Source of the DNA: Prolixibacteraceae bacterium
Lineage (GTDB): Bacteria > Bacteroidota > Bacteroidia > Bacteroidales > Prolixibacteraceae
Direction of reading: 5' to 3'
DNA: 45,571 nt
Assembly: GCA_028377305.1 (NCBI GenBank)
Contig: JAONJW010000019.1
Span: 1-45,571, forward strand
Positions within the stretch are counted from its first letter, which is position 1, and the number at the start of each line of letters is the position of its first letter. Position numbers and translations under genes: made by a program. The notes beneath the pieces were generated by a model. That model ran no database searches. It was not told the DNA's origin and saw only the letters and a program-made list of their open reading frames with translations. This document shows positions 8,970-17,615 of this stretch, piece by piece.

Positions 8970-9782
8970 ATGAATAATCACACCTATAAGATGTTAGTCC
9001 TAGATTTGGATGATACACTACTTACTGATGATCATAAAATATCCTTAGAGAATAAAGACGCTTTAATCAAAGCACAAGAGAGAGGTGTATATGTTGTGTT
9101 AGCTTCAGGAAGACCTACACCTGCAATGATGAGGTATGCTGAGGAGTTAGATCTTAAAAAATATGGTTCATATCTGATCAGTTACAACGGTGCAATCATT
9201 ACAGATATGGCTTCAGGAGAGACGCTCTTCGAACAGACATTGACTAAAGAAGAAGTACACGATCTACACTCATTTAGTCAGGATCATAAGGTAGATATTA
9301 TCACCTACGTGGATGGCACCATTATTAGTGAACAATCATCAGAGTATATCGATGTTGAGATTGGATTGACACAGATGCCACACCGTATTGTGCCTTGCTT
9401 TAAAGATGCAGTAAAAACCAATATGGTAAAATGCATAATGTTAGAAGAACCAACCTATCTCAAAAGTGTTGCCGATAGACTTAAAGCGGAGAAAATAGAT
9501 AAGAGTGTATCAATATCAAAACCATTCTTCTTGGAGGTAACCCCACAAGGTATTGACAAAGCAGCAAGCATTGCTCGATTGGCACAACGCTTGGGCATAA
9601 ATCAAGAAGAGATTATTGCGGTAGGAAATGCTGGAAATGACTTAAGTATGGTGAAGTATGCAGGACTAGGTGTTTGGGTCGACAATGTGGATGAAACATT
9701 AAGAGATAAAGCGGATATTATTGTTTCATCCAACAATGACCATGGCGTATCTGAAGTGGTCTATAATTACTTATTAAAGTAA
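8970..9782 (+). CDS. Cof-type HAD-family phosphatase
   Basis: From the ATG at 8970 the protein is 270 residues, the usual length for Cof/YidA phosphatases. A start at 8880 would add 30 residues before the catalytic core and is less likely. HAD motif I is DLDDTLL at residues 12-18 (D12 nucleophile, D14 acid/base), motif II is LASGRP, and motif IV is VGNAGNDLSMV near residue 225. Between them lies the alpha/beta C2B-type cap. Such enzymes dephosphorylate sugar phosphates, pyridoxal phosphate or FMN-like substrates in the cytoplasm; specificity cannot be deduced. It stands alone between two nutrient-uptake units, and no functional link to them is visible. Confidence 0.88.
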   Translation: MNNHTYKMLVLDLDDTLLTDDHKISLENKDALIKAQERGVYVVLASGRPTPAMMRYAEELDLKKYGSYLISYNGAIITDMASGETLFEQTLTKEEVHDLHSFSQDHKVDIITYVDGTIISEQSSEYIDVEIGLTQMPHRIVPCFKDAVKTNMVKCIMLEEPTYLKSVADRLKAEKIDKSVSISKPFFLEVTPQGIDKAASIARLAQRLGINQEEIIAVGNAGNDLSMVKYAGLGVWVDNVDETLRDKADIIVSSNNDHGVSEVVYNYLLK

Positions 9783-10138
9783 TACGGATAAGTTTTGAAT
9801 TAGAGTCAAAAGAGACTTAAGGGCTCACGTTATTGATAAAATAAGCAATAAAATAGTCATTCAAGTAGAATAAAAAGGATCGGACTTACACCCCTACTCT
9901 GTCTCTTATACCTATCTATTAACTGTAGCACTTTCAGTGCATAATTAAGATCTGAGTTCAAAACAAATGAGTTCGTTCATTTGACCAACAAACTGGTTTA
10001 TTTTATGATGATAAATACTGACGTAAATTAAAAGGTTGTTGCACTAGGCTTGGGAATTTAGCTCTTTCAGCACATAATTGTAACATGAATTGATTGACGG
10101 AGTTTTAAACAAGCCCTTATCTAAGAAATCAAAGTTAG

Positions 10139-10177
10139 AGGTTCGCTACATTTTTACTCCAAAAATGTAGCGGACCT
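10139..10177 (+). promoter_or_regulatory. 17-bp interrupted palindrome directly upstream of the receptor promoter
   Basis: AGGTTCGCTACATTTTT (10139-10155) pairs with AAAAATGTAGCGGACCT (10161-10177) with one G-U pair and a 5-nt loop. CTACTCTTTTTA follows. As RNA it would be a terminator for transcripts arriving from upstream; as DNA it overlaps the -33 zone of the next promoter and could be an operator. Confidence 0.55.
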
Positions 10178-10190
10178 CCTACTCTTTTTA

Positions 10191-10198
10191 TATATTTG
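10191..10198 (+). promoter_or_regulatory. -7 element of the receptor-lipoprotein operon
   Basis: TATATTTG matches TAnnTTTG exactly and lies 32 bases before the GTG start. No TTG is found at the expected -33 distance; the palindrome at 10139-10177 occupies that position, which suggests activator- or repressor-dependent expression. Confidence 0.5.
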
Positions 10199-10229
10199 CA
10201 CTAAACAACAATATTTAAACACAATATTT

Positions 10230-12239
10230 GTGAAAAGTCTTTTCTGCCACTTAATCCTTTTACTCTTGCTATGTCCCTTTGTGGTTCTTTCACAAAACAA
10301 TATAGCGCAGGACACCTTACAGATTGGATCGGTTACAATAACCCATCAAGGCAAATCAAAATATATTGCAGGCAAAACCATTACCCGCATCAGTTCTCAA
10401 GATATCCGCCAAAGTAGTGTAGATAACTTTGGAGAGATGATCATTCAGAAAAGTGCCATCTATTCACAACAGCAAGGTCGTGGTGGAGCCATGTATCTTT
10501 CCATACGAGGAATGGGAAGGAACCACACAGAGGTGCTATGGAACGGTATTCCACTTAACTCTCCTATGTATGGCACAGTTGACTTCTCTCTAATTCCAAC
10601 AAATATTGTTGATCAAGCCTCTATATATTTTGGTGGTAGTGCCACAGGATACTCTACTAGTAATATTGGAGGCACAGTTGAATTGAGAACATTTCCCAAC
10701 CTATCGGATGATTTGCGTGGAGGGATAAAAGCATCTATTGGAAGCTTTCATACCTACAAAACCTCGACTAACTTATCATATAAACTAGCACCAAAACTCA
10801 CGGCTTCATCTAGGTTATTCTATAGTTCGTCTCTTAATGACTTTAAATTCATTAACACCTATAAGGTAGAACCAAATGAAGACGGAACGGCATGGATTAA
10901 TCCTGAAGAGACTAATGATCAAGGAGATTGGTTAACTTATGGGCTTTTGCAAGAGTTCTTTTATGAGTTCAATGATCATAGTCGCCTCTCGGTCCACTAT
11001 TGGGGCCAAAGTAATGATCGCTCTATACCAATGCTTGCTACCGATGAAAGCAATGACCAAACAAACAACAAAGAGAACAACTCTAGCACAGAGAGTCACC
11101 GTGGGAGTCTTCGCTTTAATAGTGAAATCGATGGTTGGAGACTAACTGCGTTAAGTGCCATCAATTTTGAGAAATTTCATTTCTGGTATAAAAACCGTTC
11201 GTCAGAGAAACGAAGTCAGGATGACAAGAGCAGTAGCACCAATATATATAATCGGTTTAACGTATACAAAGAGATTAATCCCGACCTATCTTTACATCTA
11301 GAGGCACAATACAATCACATGGTCATCAAGACAGCAGATCAAATTTATGACCAACAAGAGAGTTACAAAAGAGATCAACAGGTCATTTCAGCTAAAGTAT
11401 CTTATCAAATTACTCCTATTTTATCGTCATCATTAACACTTATGAACCAGTGGAATGGAGGTCAAAACAGTGGCCTTACTCCTTTCTTAGGCATCAATCT
11501 ATCTATTTTAAATAATCGAAAGTTAGATCTGACTGCGAATATTAATCGTAATTATAGATTCCCTACGCTGAACGATATGTATGCCATCCCTGGGGGAAAT
11601 CCAGAACTACAAGAAGAAGATGGATGGGCCTATAATATCGGAGCGATCAATATTTTAGAGACAGAACATTTTACATTTCATAATCACATAGATTACTACC
11701 ATTCGGAAGTAAAAAATTGGATCGAGTTGAGACCCTCCGAATATGGTTATTGGATCTCTTCAAATAAAGAGAAAGTTGTAGCTTATGGTATAAGCCTAAA
11801 ACATGAAACGATATGGAACATACAACATGATTTTCTCATAAAAGGGTCTTTCGACTATAACTACTCTAGAACATTAAATCGTTCGACTCCTGTAAATTCA
11901 TATGACAACTCTTATAACAAACAGCTTCCGTATATTCCCGAACATACGCTAACGGCAGGTCTTTCTACATCTTATCATCGATGGGAAGGGCGACTCTCTT
12001 GGATATGGAATAGCATGCAGTACAGTACGTCTGATAACGACACCTCTAATGAGTACGGTACAATTGATGGTTATAATGTGGCCAACTTAGACATCTCTTA
12101 CCATCATAATTTAATTAGGACACATAAACTAATTTACACATTATCTGTTTATAATCTTACAAATCAAACATATGAAAGTATGGTTGCCCAGACAATGCCC
12201 GGAGCCAACTTTCTTCTTTCTATCAACTATAATTTTTAA
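10230..12239 (+). CDS. BtuB-like TonB-dependent outer-membrane receptor
   Basis: The 669-residue protein starts with GTG at 10230. No upstream ATG fits and the signal peptide (FCHLILLLLLCPFVVLSQ) begins at once. A possible TonB-box-like stretch (IGSVTITH) follows. The plug domain (about 45-155) contains GRGGAMYLSIRGMG, LWNGIPLNSPMYGTVDFSLIP and YFGGSATGYS. The barrel includes the FRFPT-like NRNYRFPTLNDMY and GNPELQEEDGW motifs common to BtuB/FecA-type receptors, and the chain ends with Phe. It lacks the SusC N-terminal domain. Eleven bases later comes a propeller lipoprotein, as in the BtuB-BtuG (cobalamin) and XusA-XusB (siderophore) pairs of Bacteroides. No B12 riboswitch was seen upstream, which favours a metallophore or another small ligand over cobalamin. 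Confidence 0.85.
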   Translation: MKSLFCHLILLLLLCPFVVLSQNNIAQDTLQIGSVTITHQGKSKYIAGKTITRISSQDIRQSSVDNFGEMIIQKSAIYSQQQGRGGAMYLSIRGMGRNHTEVLWNGIPLNSPMYGTVDFSLIPTNIVDQASIYFGGSATGYSTSNIGGTVELRTFPNLSDDLRGGIKASIGSFHTYKTSTNLSYKLAPKLTASSRLFYSSSLNDFKFINTYKVEPNEDGTAWINPEETNDQGDWLTYGLLQEFFYEFNDHSRLSVHYWGQSNDRSIPMLATDESNDQTNNKENNSSTESHRGSLRFNSEIDGWRLTALSAINFEKFHFWYKNRSSEKRSQDDKSSSTNIYNRFNVYKEINPDLSLHLEAQYNHMVIKTADQIYDQQESYKRDQQVISAKVSYQITPILSSSLTLMNQWNGGQNSGLTPFLGINLSILNNRKLDLTANINRNYRFPTLNDMYAIPGGNPELQEEDGWAYNIGAINILETEHFTFHNHIDYYHSEVKNWIELRPSEYGYWISSNKEKVVAYGISLKHETIWNIQHDFLIKGSFDYNYSRTLNRSTPVNSYDNSYNKQLPYIPEHTLTAGLSTSYHRWEGRLSWIWNSMQYSTSDNDTSNEYGTIDGYNVANLDISYHHNLIRTHKLIYTLSVYNLTNQTYESMVAQTMPGANFLLSINYNF

Positions 12240-12250
12240 ATTAAATTCAA

Positions 12251-13363
12251 ATGGCAGGAAACTATTTACGGCTAATTATTATCTCTTTTGCAACTCTTTT
12301 TATCTCATGTTCAAAGGAGAACAATACTTCAACAACACCAACAGGAATCTATACAAACGGTGTTTACATCCTCAATGAAGGACCTTGGCAAGACCCGAAC
12401 TCATCATCTCTATTCTTCTACAACCCTGAAAGCAACGAAGTAGAAAGTAATGTTTTCAAAGAGGTTAATAAGAATATTGGAAATGATGGACTTATTCTAG
12501 GAGCACTTCCTCAATCGATGACTAAAGAGGGAGATCTCATTCATATTGTCATAAATGAAGATAATAAAATCTTTACTATCAATGCACATACTGCAGAGTA
12601 TCTAGGAAAAATTACAGGATTAACCTCTCCTCGATACATGGTGACGACACCTGATCACAGAGCTTATGTTACAAGTTTGGAAGAGACAAAAATCTCCATC
12701 GTTGACCTTGTACAGGAAGAGTTTGATACAGGCTCCGTTCTAAATAAAATTGATATCCTAAATCCTCTTAGCTCCGAATTCAAACAACACACTTCAGAAC
12801 GTATCATTGCTGTTGGGGACGAGCTGTTTACAAATTCGTGGAGTAATGACAACAAGATTTTAGTTATCGATCCAAACACCAATAAGCTCAAAGATAGTAT
12901 TGAAGTAGGAATACAACCACAATCAATGGTATTAGACAAAAACAAAAAATTATGGGTCCTTTGTGATGGTGGATATCAGACCTCTCCATATGGCTACACC
13001 AATGGATCGATATATCGTATTAACACGAAAGATCACACTGTAGAGTGGCACTATACTTTTCCTAATACTATACCTAAAAGAAACATATGTATTAATGGAA
13101 CTGGAGATACACTCTATTTTATCTATACAGATATATATCGTATGAAGATTGGGGAAACAGAACCATCCAAAGTAATTGAAGTACAAAATCAACAAACGTT
13201 CTATTCACTAGGTATAGATCCTAAGAATGGAGATATTTATGTAGGAGATGCAGTCGACTATAAACAAGCAGGAATGGTCTATCGATTTGATAAAGACTTT
13301 AATAAAATAGATGAATTTAGAGTAGGAATCCTCCCGAACTCATTCCTTTTCAACTATAACTAA
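12251..13363 (+). CDS. Surface lipoprotein with YncE-like beta-propeller
   Basis: The 370-residue protein has a lipoprotein signal with LFISC, cysteine 20, then SKEN. The remainder shows repeated blade-like strands of the YncE/DUF5074 type: GVYILNEGPW, VHIVINEDNKIFTINAHT-like segments, RYMVTTPDHRAYVTS, NKILVIDPNTNKLKDSIEVG with QPQSMVLDKNKKLWVL, and NGDIYVGDAVDYKQAG. BtuG, a surface lipoprotein that captures cobalamin for BtuB in Bacteroides, has such a propeller. It follows the receptor by 11 bases and very probably forms a capture lid with it. The ligand could be a corrinoid, a ferric siderophore or something else. A strong terminator follows. Confidence 0.82.
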   Translation: MAGNYLRLIIISFATLFISCSKENNTSTTPTGIYTNGVYILNEGPWQDPNSSSLFFYNPESNEVESNVFKEVNKNIGNDGLILGALPQSMTKEGDLIHIVINEDNKIFTINAHTAEYLGKITGLTSPRYMVTTPDHRAYVTSLEETKISIVDLVQEEFDTGSVLNKIDILNPLSSEFKQHTSERIIAVGDELFTNSWSNDNKILVIDPNTNKLKDSIEVGIQPQSMVLDKNKKLWVLCDGGYQTSPYGYTNGSIYRINTKDHTVEWHYTFPNTIPKRNICINGTGDTLYFIYTDIYRMKIGETEPSKVIEVQNQQTFYSLGIDPKNGDIYVGDAVDYKQAGMVYRFDKDFNKIDEFRVGILPNSFLFNYN

Positions 13364-13373
13364 AGATAATAGT

Positions 13374-13409
13374 TACATCGGTGTTCCTTCAAGGAAGGAA
13401 CCCGATGTA
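13374..13409. terminator. Bidirectional terminator between lipoprotein gene and udk
   Basis: TACATCGG(T)GTTCCTTC (13374-13390) pairs with GAAGGAACCCGATGTA (13394-13409), a 16-bp stem with one bulged T and a 3-nt loop, in the 61-base gap between two convergent genes. Confidence 0.8.
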
Positions 13410-13424
13410 TCAAGATTTATGTAC

Positions 13425-14033
13425 CTAAGCTAAATTCTTTTGAATAAATTGTGTTAAAATATCGATAGCTACATGGTTTTCACCACCTTGAGGAACAATG
13501 ATGTCAGCATACTGCTTCGTTGGTTCAATAAACTGAAGATGACTTGGTCTTACAGTATCTTCATATCGATCCAACACTTGTTGCACATTTCTTCCACGCT
13601 CTACAATATCTCTTTGAATCACTCGAGATAAACGAATATCTGACTCACAATCCACAAACACCTTTATGTCCATTACGTCTCGCAACTTGGATTGTCCCAA
13701 GCATAAAATTCCCTCTACAATAACCACTTTTTGCGGTTTAACAGGAATGGTATCCTCTGATCTTGTACAAGTTAAATAAGAATAGATGGGTTGTTGTACC
13801 ACTTTCCCTTGATGAAGATCTTCAATATGTTGAATTAATAAATCCCATTCAAATGCTTCGGGATGATCAAAATTAATCTTCTGTCTCTCCTCTAGGGGCA
13901 TATCACTATTATCTTTGTAATATGAATCTTGTGCTAATACACTCACTTTCGAATCCGACAAATTTTCAATAATACGTCGAACTACAGTACTTTTCCCCGA
14001 CCCAGTACCTCCGGCAATTCCTATAACTATCAT
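13425..14033 (-). CDS. udk: Uridine kinase
   Basis: The 202-residue protein has the Walker A motif GGTGSGKST at residues 8-16, followed by the uridine-kinase features SVLAQDSYYKD, INFDHPEAFEWDLL, PIYSYLTCTRSEDTI and VVIVEGILCL. The lid segment SRVIQRDIVERGRNVQQVLDRYEDTV is also present. It phosphorylates uridine and cytidine with GTP or ATP for pyrimidine salvage. Length is normal. It is transcribed alone: the next gene upstream ends 231 bases away, and a -7 element lies at 14087-14094. The C-terminus is close to the shared terminator. Confidence 0.95.
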   Translation of the reverse strand: MIVIGIAGGTGSGKSTVVRRIIENLSDSKVSVLAQDSYYKDNSDMPLEERQKINFDHPEAFEWDLLIQHIEDLHQGKVVQQPIYSYLTCTRSEDTIPVKPQKVVIVEGILCLGQSKLRDVMDIKVFVDCESDIRLSRVIQRDIVERGRNVQQVLDRYEDTVRPSHLQFIEPTKQYADIIVPQGGENHVAIDILTQFIQKNLA

Positions 14034-14086
14034 ACTTTCCTGAATACTAATAATTAAATTAGAGAAAATCTTCTCTAGGCTTTAAA

Positions 14087-14094
14087 CAAAAGTA
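14087..14094 (-). promoter_or_regulatory. -7 element for udk
   Basis: The minus-strand sequence is TACTTTTG, an exact TAnnTTTG, 54 bases before the udk ATG. A -33 TTG at the normal distance is not evident. Confidence 0.4.
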
Positions 14095-14264
14095 ATAATT
14101 TTAACTAAACAATACACTTTATATTTATATATGTTGAGCATAAAATAGGTTGTGATCATATGATGGGAAGTTAATATGACAGATAGAGATAAAATTGGAG
14201 TGCTTTCTAAAAAAAGAGTCTCACCCCCTTACTATCTTTTTCTATGAAAACACTCCGAATATGC

Positions 14265-15461
14265 CTACGGATGGACAGAAGCATTATTATCATCACCATC
14301 ACCAGATCTATTCACATATCCTTTTGGAGCACTATATGCTTGAAATGGTTTTCTTATATCTCCATAGCCATCGCCATCATTATCAACATAAAAGGTCTTA
14401 ATCTCTTCTCCTTCCTTATATCCGGCTTTTACCACTTGATTAATGGTTTTTATCAAAGACATATCATTAAAGCAATCAAGACCATAAGACCAAACCATTA
14501 CGCCTCCAAATTTAGACAAAGATATCTGTGTCTTCTTTGCAATGGTAGGAATACCATTATACCACAACGCTCCAACTTGATCTACATAGGCGTTCTCAGG
14601 GCTATTGGATATGATTTTGGACCAACCAGCAGATCTAACGATACCCCCTCCAAAATTGTAACCATAGAAAGGCAAACCAAATACTATATTTTTTCGATCA
14701 ACACCTTTTCTTTTAACCCAGAAATTTTCAACACTATTCAGTAAAGATAGTGGAGAATGTTGTCCAGGTTTATCAGGTGTCCATGGGCCACACTGATCAT
14801 AAGCCATCACGTTGATAAAATCCAATGTACTGAGAGCTTTATTGGATACATTGGTCTGTAACCATCCTCCCGGGAAAGCAGCTGAGAGACCTCTATCTTT
14901 GAGAGCCTGTTTAAACTCAACTACAAATAAATTAAAATTGTTTCCTATACTTTTCAAGAATGTATTTTCAAAATCTAGATCATATCCATCAAATCCATAC
15001 TGATCTAATGCCTTCACAAGACTCGTAATCAACTGCTCTCTTTGGTTGGCTTGAAGATATCTTCTCCATGACGCGGCCTCTTCATCCGAAATAGCACCAC
15101 CCCCTAAGACAATAAATACCTTCACTCCTCGCTTGTGTAACCTTGATATTACATCAGAGATATCACCTTTAAGAACTAATTTTCCATTGGTACCGATATT
15201 ACTAAATGAGAGGTTTATATGTGTCGTTCGACTTAGATCCATCTGATCAATATAAGGATATCCACTCGGCCTAAGATATCCAATGACCTTAAAGTTATCT
15301 TCTAAAAGTGGACTAGGTTTCTCTGCAACGTGAGGAGTAGGAATCTCACTGGGTGTATTAAGATCTATTTTGTCTTCACTACAAGCGAAAAAAAGAAATA
15401 GTGTGGACAAAATCACGATATCATACAGAGGTCTTTTAAAGATTATTTTTTCATTTTTCAT
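14265..15461 (-). CDS. GH18 chitinase-like lipoprotein with MopE-like tail (copy 1)
   Basis: The 398-residue protein has a lipobox LFFAC (C27), a short linker and a GH18 TIM barrel starting FKVIGYLRPSG (about 57). The SxGG strand is KVFIVLGGG (114-122). The catalytic motif DGYDLDFE is complete: D158, D161, D163, E165. Downstream are the GGWL, NVMAYDQCG and MVWSYGLD strands. Residues 356-398 form an Asp/Gly-rich tail (VDNDGDGYGD ... GYV ... GDGDDNNASVHP) like the repeat called Cu-binding_MopE, but without its usual cysteines. It should cleave beta-1,4-GlcNAc linkages in chitin or the N-glycan core at the cell surface. It is 174 bases downstream of a paralogue and opposite a hybrid two-component regulator. 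Confidence 0.9.
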   Translation of the reverse strand: MKNEKIIFKRPLYDIVILSTLFLFFACSEDKIDLNTPSEIPTPHVAEKPSPLLEDNFKVIGYLRPSGYPYIDQMDLSRTTHINLSFSNIGTNGKLVLKGDISDVISRLHKRGVKVFIVLGGGAISDEEAASWRRYLQANQREQLITSLVKALDQYGFDGYDLDFENTFLKSIGNNFNLFVVEFKQALKDRGLSAAFPGGWLQTNVSNKALSTLDFINVMAYDQCGPWTPDKPGQHSPLSLLNSVENFWVKRKGVDRKNIVFGLPFYGYNFGGGIVRSAGWSKIISNSPENAYVDQVGALWYNGIPTIAKKTQISLSKFGGVMVWSYGLDCFNDMSLIKTINQVVKAGYKEGEEIKTFYVDNDGDGYGDIRKPFQAYSAPKGYVNRSGDGDDNNASVHP

Positions 15462-15635
15462 TATCAGAATTTAGTTGTTGTACTTTGTTATTTGAAATCA
15501 CACTTAGACATTCTAGTTATAGCAGAGCTACTTTCAGCCCCTTTAGTGCAGGTTGAAATAAAGCAGTAGGTGCAGTTTTTATGAACAGGCCCTCTACCAA
15601 AACCTTAGAAAACCGAATTTTCTTTAATCAAACCA

Positions 15636-16787
15636 CTAGTGAACTCTAGCATCTTTATCGTTACTATCCATTCGGTTCTTAACATATCCTCTAGGTTGCT
15701 TATAAGCTTGTAAGGGGCTCTTTATTTCGCCATAACCATCACCATCCCTATCGGCATAAAAAGTCCTAATATCTTCACCTTCACGGTGACCAGCATCCAC
15801 TACTTGATTAATCGTTTTTATCAACGACATATCATCAAAGCTATCAAAGCCATACGACCACACCATGACACCTCCAAACATCTCCAAAGACTTTTGTGTC
15901 TTTCTTGCAATGGTAGGAATACCATTATACCATAACTGTCCTACCCTATCCATATAACCATACTCTGGATTGCTCTCAATAATGGAACTCCAAATATTAG
16001 ACTTCACCCTCTCTCCAGAAAAGTCGTAACCATAAAATGGTAATCCAAACACAATACGATCTTTACTTATTCCTTTCCCTTTAATCCAAAAATCACTTAC
16101 GGTATTCAATAAAGATAGAGGAGAATGTTGACCAGGCCTATCTGATGTCCAAGGTCCCCTATTATCGTATGCCATAATATTGATAAAATCAAAGGTTCTT
16201 AATGCTTCATCAGAGACATTTGTATGTAACCACCCTCCGGGGAAAGCTGCAGATAATTCTTTTTTTCCCAAAGCTCTCTTTAAGTCTGTAATAAAATCAT
16301 TGTAGTTACTCCCTAAGCTCTTCAAAAAATCATTCTCAAAATCTATATCAAGCCCATCTAAATCGTTTTGATGGATATAATCTATTAAATTAGAGATTAA
16401 TTTAGCTCTTTGACCTTTTTCTAAAAATGTTCTCCAATAAGTAGCATTATTTCCATGAACTCCACCACCTCCAAGCGCCATAAAGACTTTAATCTGATGG
16501 CCATGAAGTTTCGAAACAAGCTTTGCAATATCGTGCTTATAGACAAGTTCTCCCTTTCCATTGATATTTCCAAAGGATAAGTTTACATGCGTAGTCCTTC
16601 TCAAATCCATACGATCGACTGCATCAAATCCTTTTGGCAGTAAATAGCCAACCACTTTAAAATCCTTTGGAGCAGGATGATTTGAAAGATATTTTTTAGC
16701 AGCACAAGATGATAAAATACTTAATGTAAGGATAAAAACAACGAGGTCGAGTCTCTGTTTGATCCAATACTGAAAAGGTGAATACAT
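15636..16787 (-). CDS. GH18 chitinase-like lipoprotein (copy 2)
   Basis: The 383-residue protein is a close paralogue of the next gene downstream, with the same order of blocks. Lipobox is ILSSC (C28), after a signal with an unusually polar start (MYSPFQYWIKQR). The GH18 barrel starts FKVVGYLLPKG; the SxGG strand is KVFMALGGGG (100-108). The catalytic motif DGLDIDFE is intact (D144, D147, D149, E151). The NIMAYDNRGPW and MVWSYGFD strands follow. The tail at 342-383 starts ADRDGDGYGE but then decays (DSNDKDARVH). It is the promoter-proximal gene of the pair. An 828-base non-coding region separates it from the divergent regulator, which probably controls it. The substrate is presumably chitin or chito-oligosaccharide. 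Confidence 0.9.
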   Translation of the reverse strand: MYSPFQYWIKQRLDLVVFILTLSILSSCAAKKYLSNHPAPKDFKVVGYLLPKGFDAVDRMDLRRTTHVNLSFGNINGKGELVYKHDIAKLVSKLHGHQIKVFMALGGGGVHGNNATYWRTFLEKGQRAKLISNLIDYIHQNDLDGLDIDFENDFLKSLGSNYNDFITDLKRALGKKELSAAFPGGWLHTNVSDEALRTFDFINIMAYDNRGPWTSDRPGQHSPLSLLNTVSDFWIKGKGISKDRIVFGLPFYGYDFSGERVKSNIWSSIIESNPEYGYMDRVGQLWYNGIPTIARKTQKSLEMFGGVMVWSYGFDSFDDMSLIKTINQVVDAGHREGEDIRTFYADRDGDGYGEIKSPLQAYKQPRGYVKNRMDSNDKDARVH

Positions 16788-17433
16788 AAAAGTGTGTATT
16801 TATTTGATTGATTATAAAAAACATCGACTTATGTGAGATATATTCTACACCAGAAATATAACTTCTAACTAGCTTAATAATGTTTTCGTGTTAGAAATAT
16901 TACTGTTCATATCGACCACACTAAATAATTAAATAGTCATAACTAGGATGTTAATTATCGTATTTTATATACTCCGATATATTCCAGAAATTAATCATGT
17001 CATTTCTCTTGATTACTATTGATTATTGCATTCTTTACAGAATGAAATATTAACTCTAAAATAACACATTCGAAGGCTCAGATATTTCTACACATATTCA
17101 AACATTCACTACTTTATCAGCAATAGGGACACCGTCAAACCAACACATACTAAAAGCAGAATCTATATAACAACAATAGGCTTAAACGCACACATAAAAC
17201 ACAAATTACCAGCAGTATAACACTAAAAGTGGAATTCTTCATCTATTAATCGGTTCTTTATTGCAAACTTTAGATGGAGAGCAATATTCGAACCAAATAT
17301 TTATTCTAATTTTGTCTATATTCAATCTTATTTAATGATGTACTCCTTGATACGAAAATGGATTGTAAAATAAGGGAATCTTATATAGATATAGTTCTTT
17401 AAAAGTCAATTAGGGAAGTGTAAATTATTAAAT

Positions 17434-17476
17434 AATTGGTATTTTAATCTAAAAATTGTAGATTTAAATACCAATT
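17434..17476. repeat. Inverted repeat A (18-bp arms)
   Basis: AATTGGTATTTTAATCTA (17434-17451) and TAGATTTAAATACCAATT (17459-17476) pair with one mismatch around a 7-nt spacer. It lies 140 bases before the regulator start. Confidence 0.85.
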
Positions 17477-17482
17477 TCAACC

Positions 17483-17529
17483 TAGTGTAACCTATTATGA
17501 ATTTACTCTATTCATAATAGGTTACACTA
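17483..17529. repeat. Inverted repeat B (19-bp perfect arms)
   Basis: TAGTGTAACCTATTATGAA (17483-17501) and TTCATAATAGGTTACACTA (17511-17529) are perfect complements around a 9-nt spacer. It begins six bases after repeat A. No U-run follows in the plus direction, so a plain terminator is unlikely. Confidence 0.9.
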
Positions 17530-17615
17530 AATCAGAATCACACTGAAACATATTTGGTATGCTAAAGAGTTTATCAAATATTCAACTGAACTAACACACT
17601 AAACGCATCTCAAAA

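Larger units (their letters stand above)
9783..10229. other. Intergenic region before BtuB-like receptor
   Basis: No gene is supported. It contains two imperfect copies of a 19-base element (9928-9946 and 10061-10079, sharing CTTTCAG and CATAATT), a CAAATGA/TCATTTG hairpin near 9966-9985, the 17-bp hairpin at 10139-10177 and the promoter element at 10191. I looked for the conserved GCCACTG-type B12 box of a cobalamin riboswitch and did not find it. Confidence 0.5.
16788..17615. other. Long regulatory intergenic region between GH18 genes and hybrid regulator
   Basis: These 828 bases hold no supported gene. Visible are a TTCTAAC/GTTAGAA inverted repeat around 16863-16896, a lone TAATTTTG -7 match at 17307-17314 pointing toward the regulator, and the two long inverted repeats at 17434-17529. 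A weaker CATATTTG lies at 17549-17556. No exact TAnnTTTG was found facing the GH18 genes, fitting activator-dependent expression. Confidence 0.5.

Noticed and set aside
9783-10229. Cobalamin riboswitch before the BtuB-like receptor
   Set aside because: The conserved B12-box type words were not found; the leader has other hairpins. A covariance model search would be decisive.
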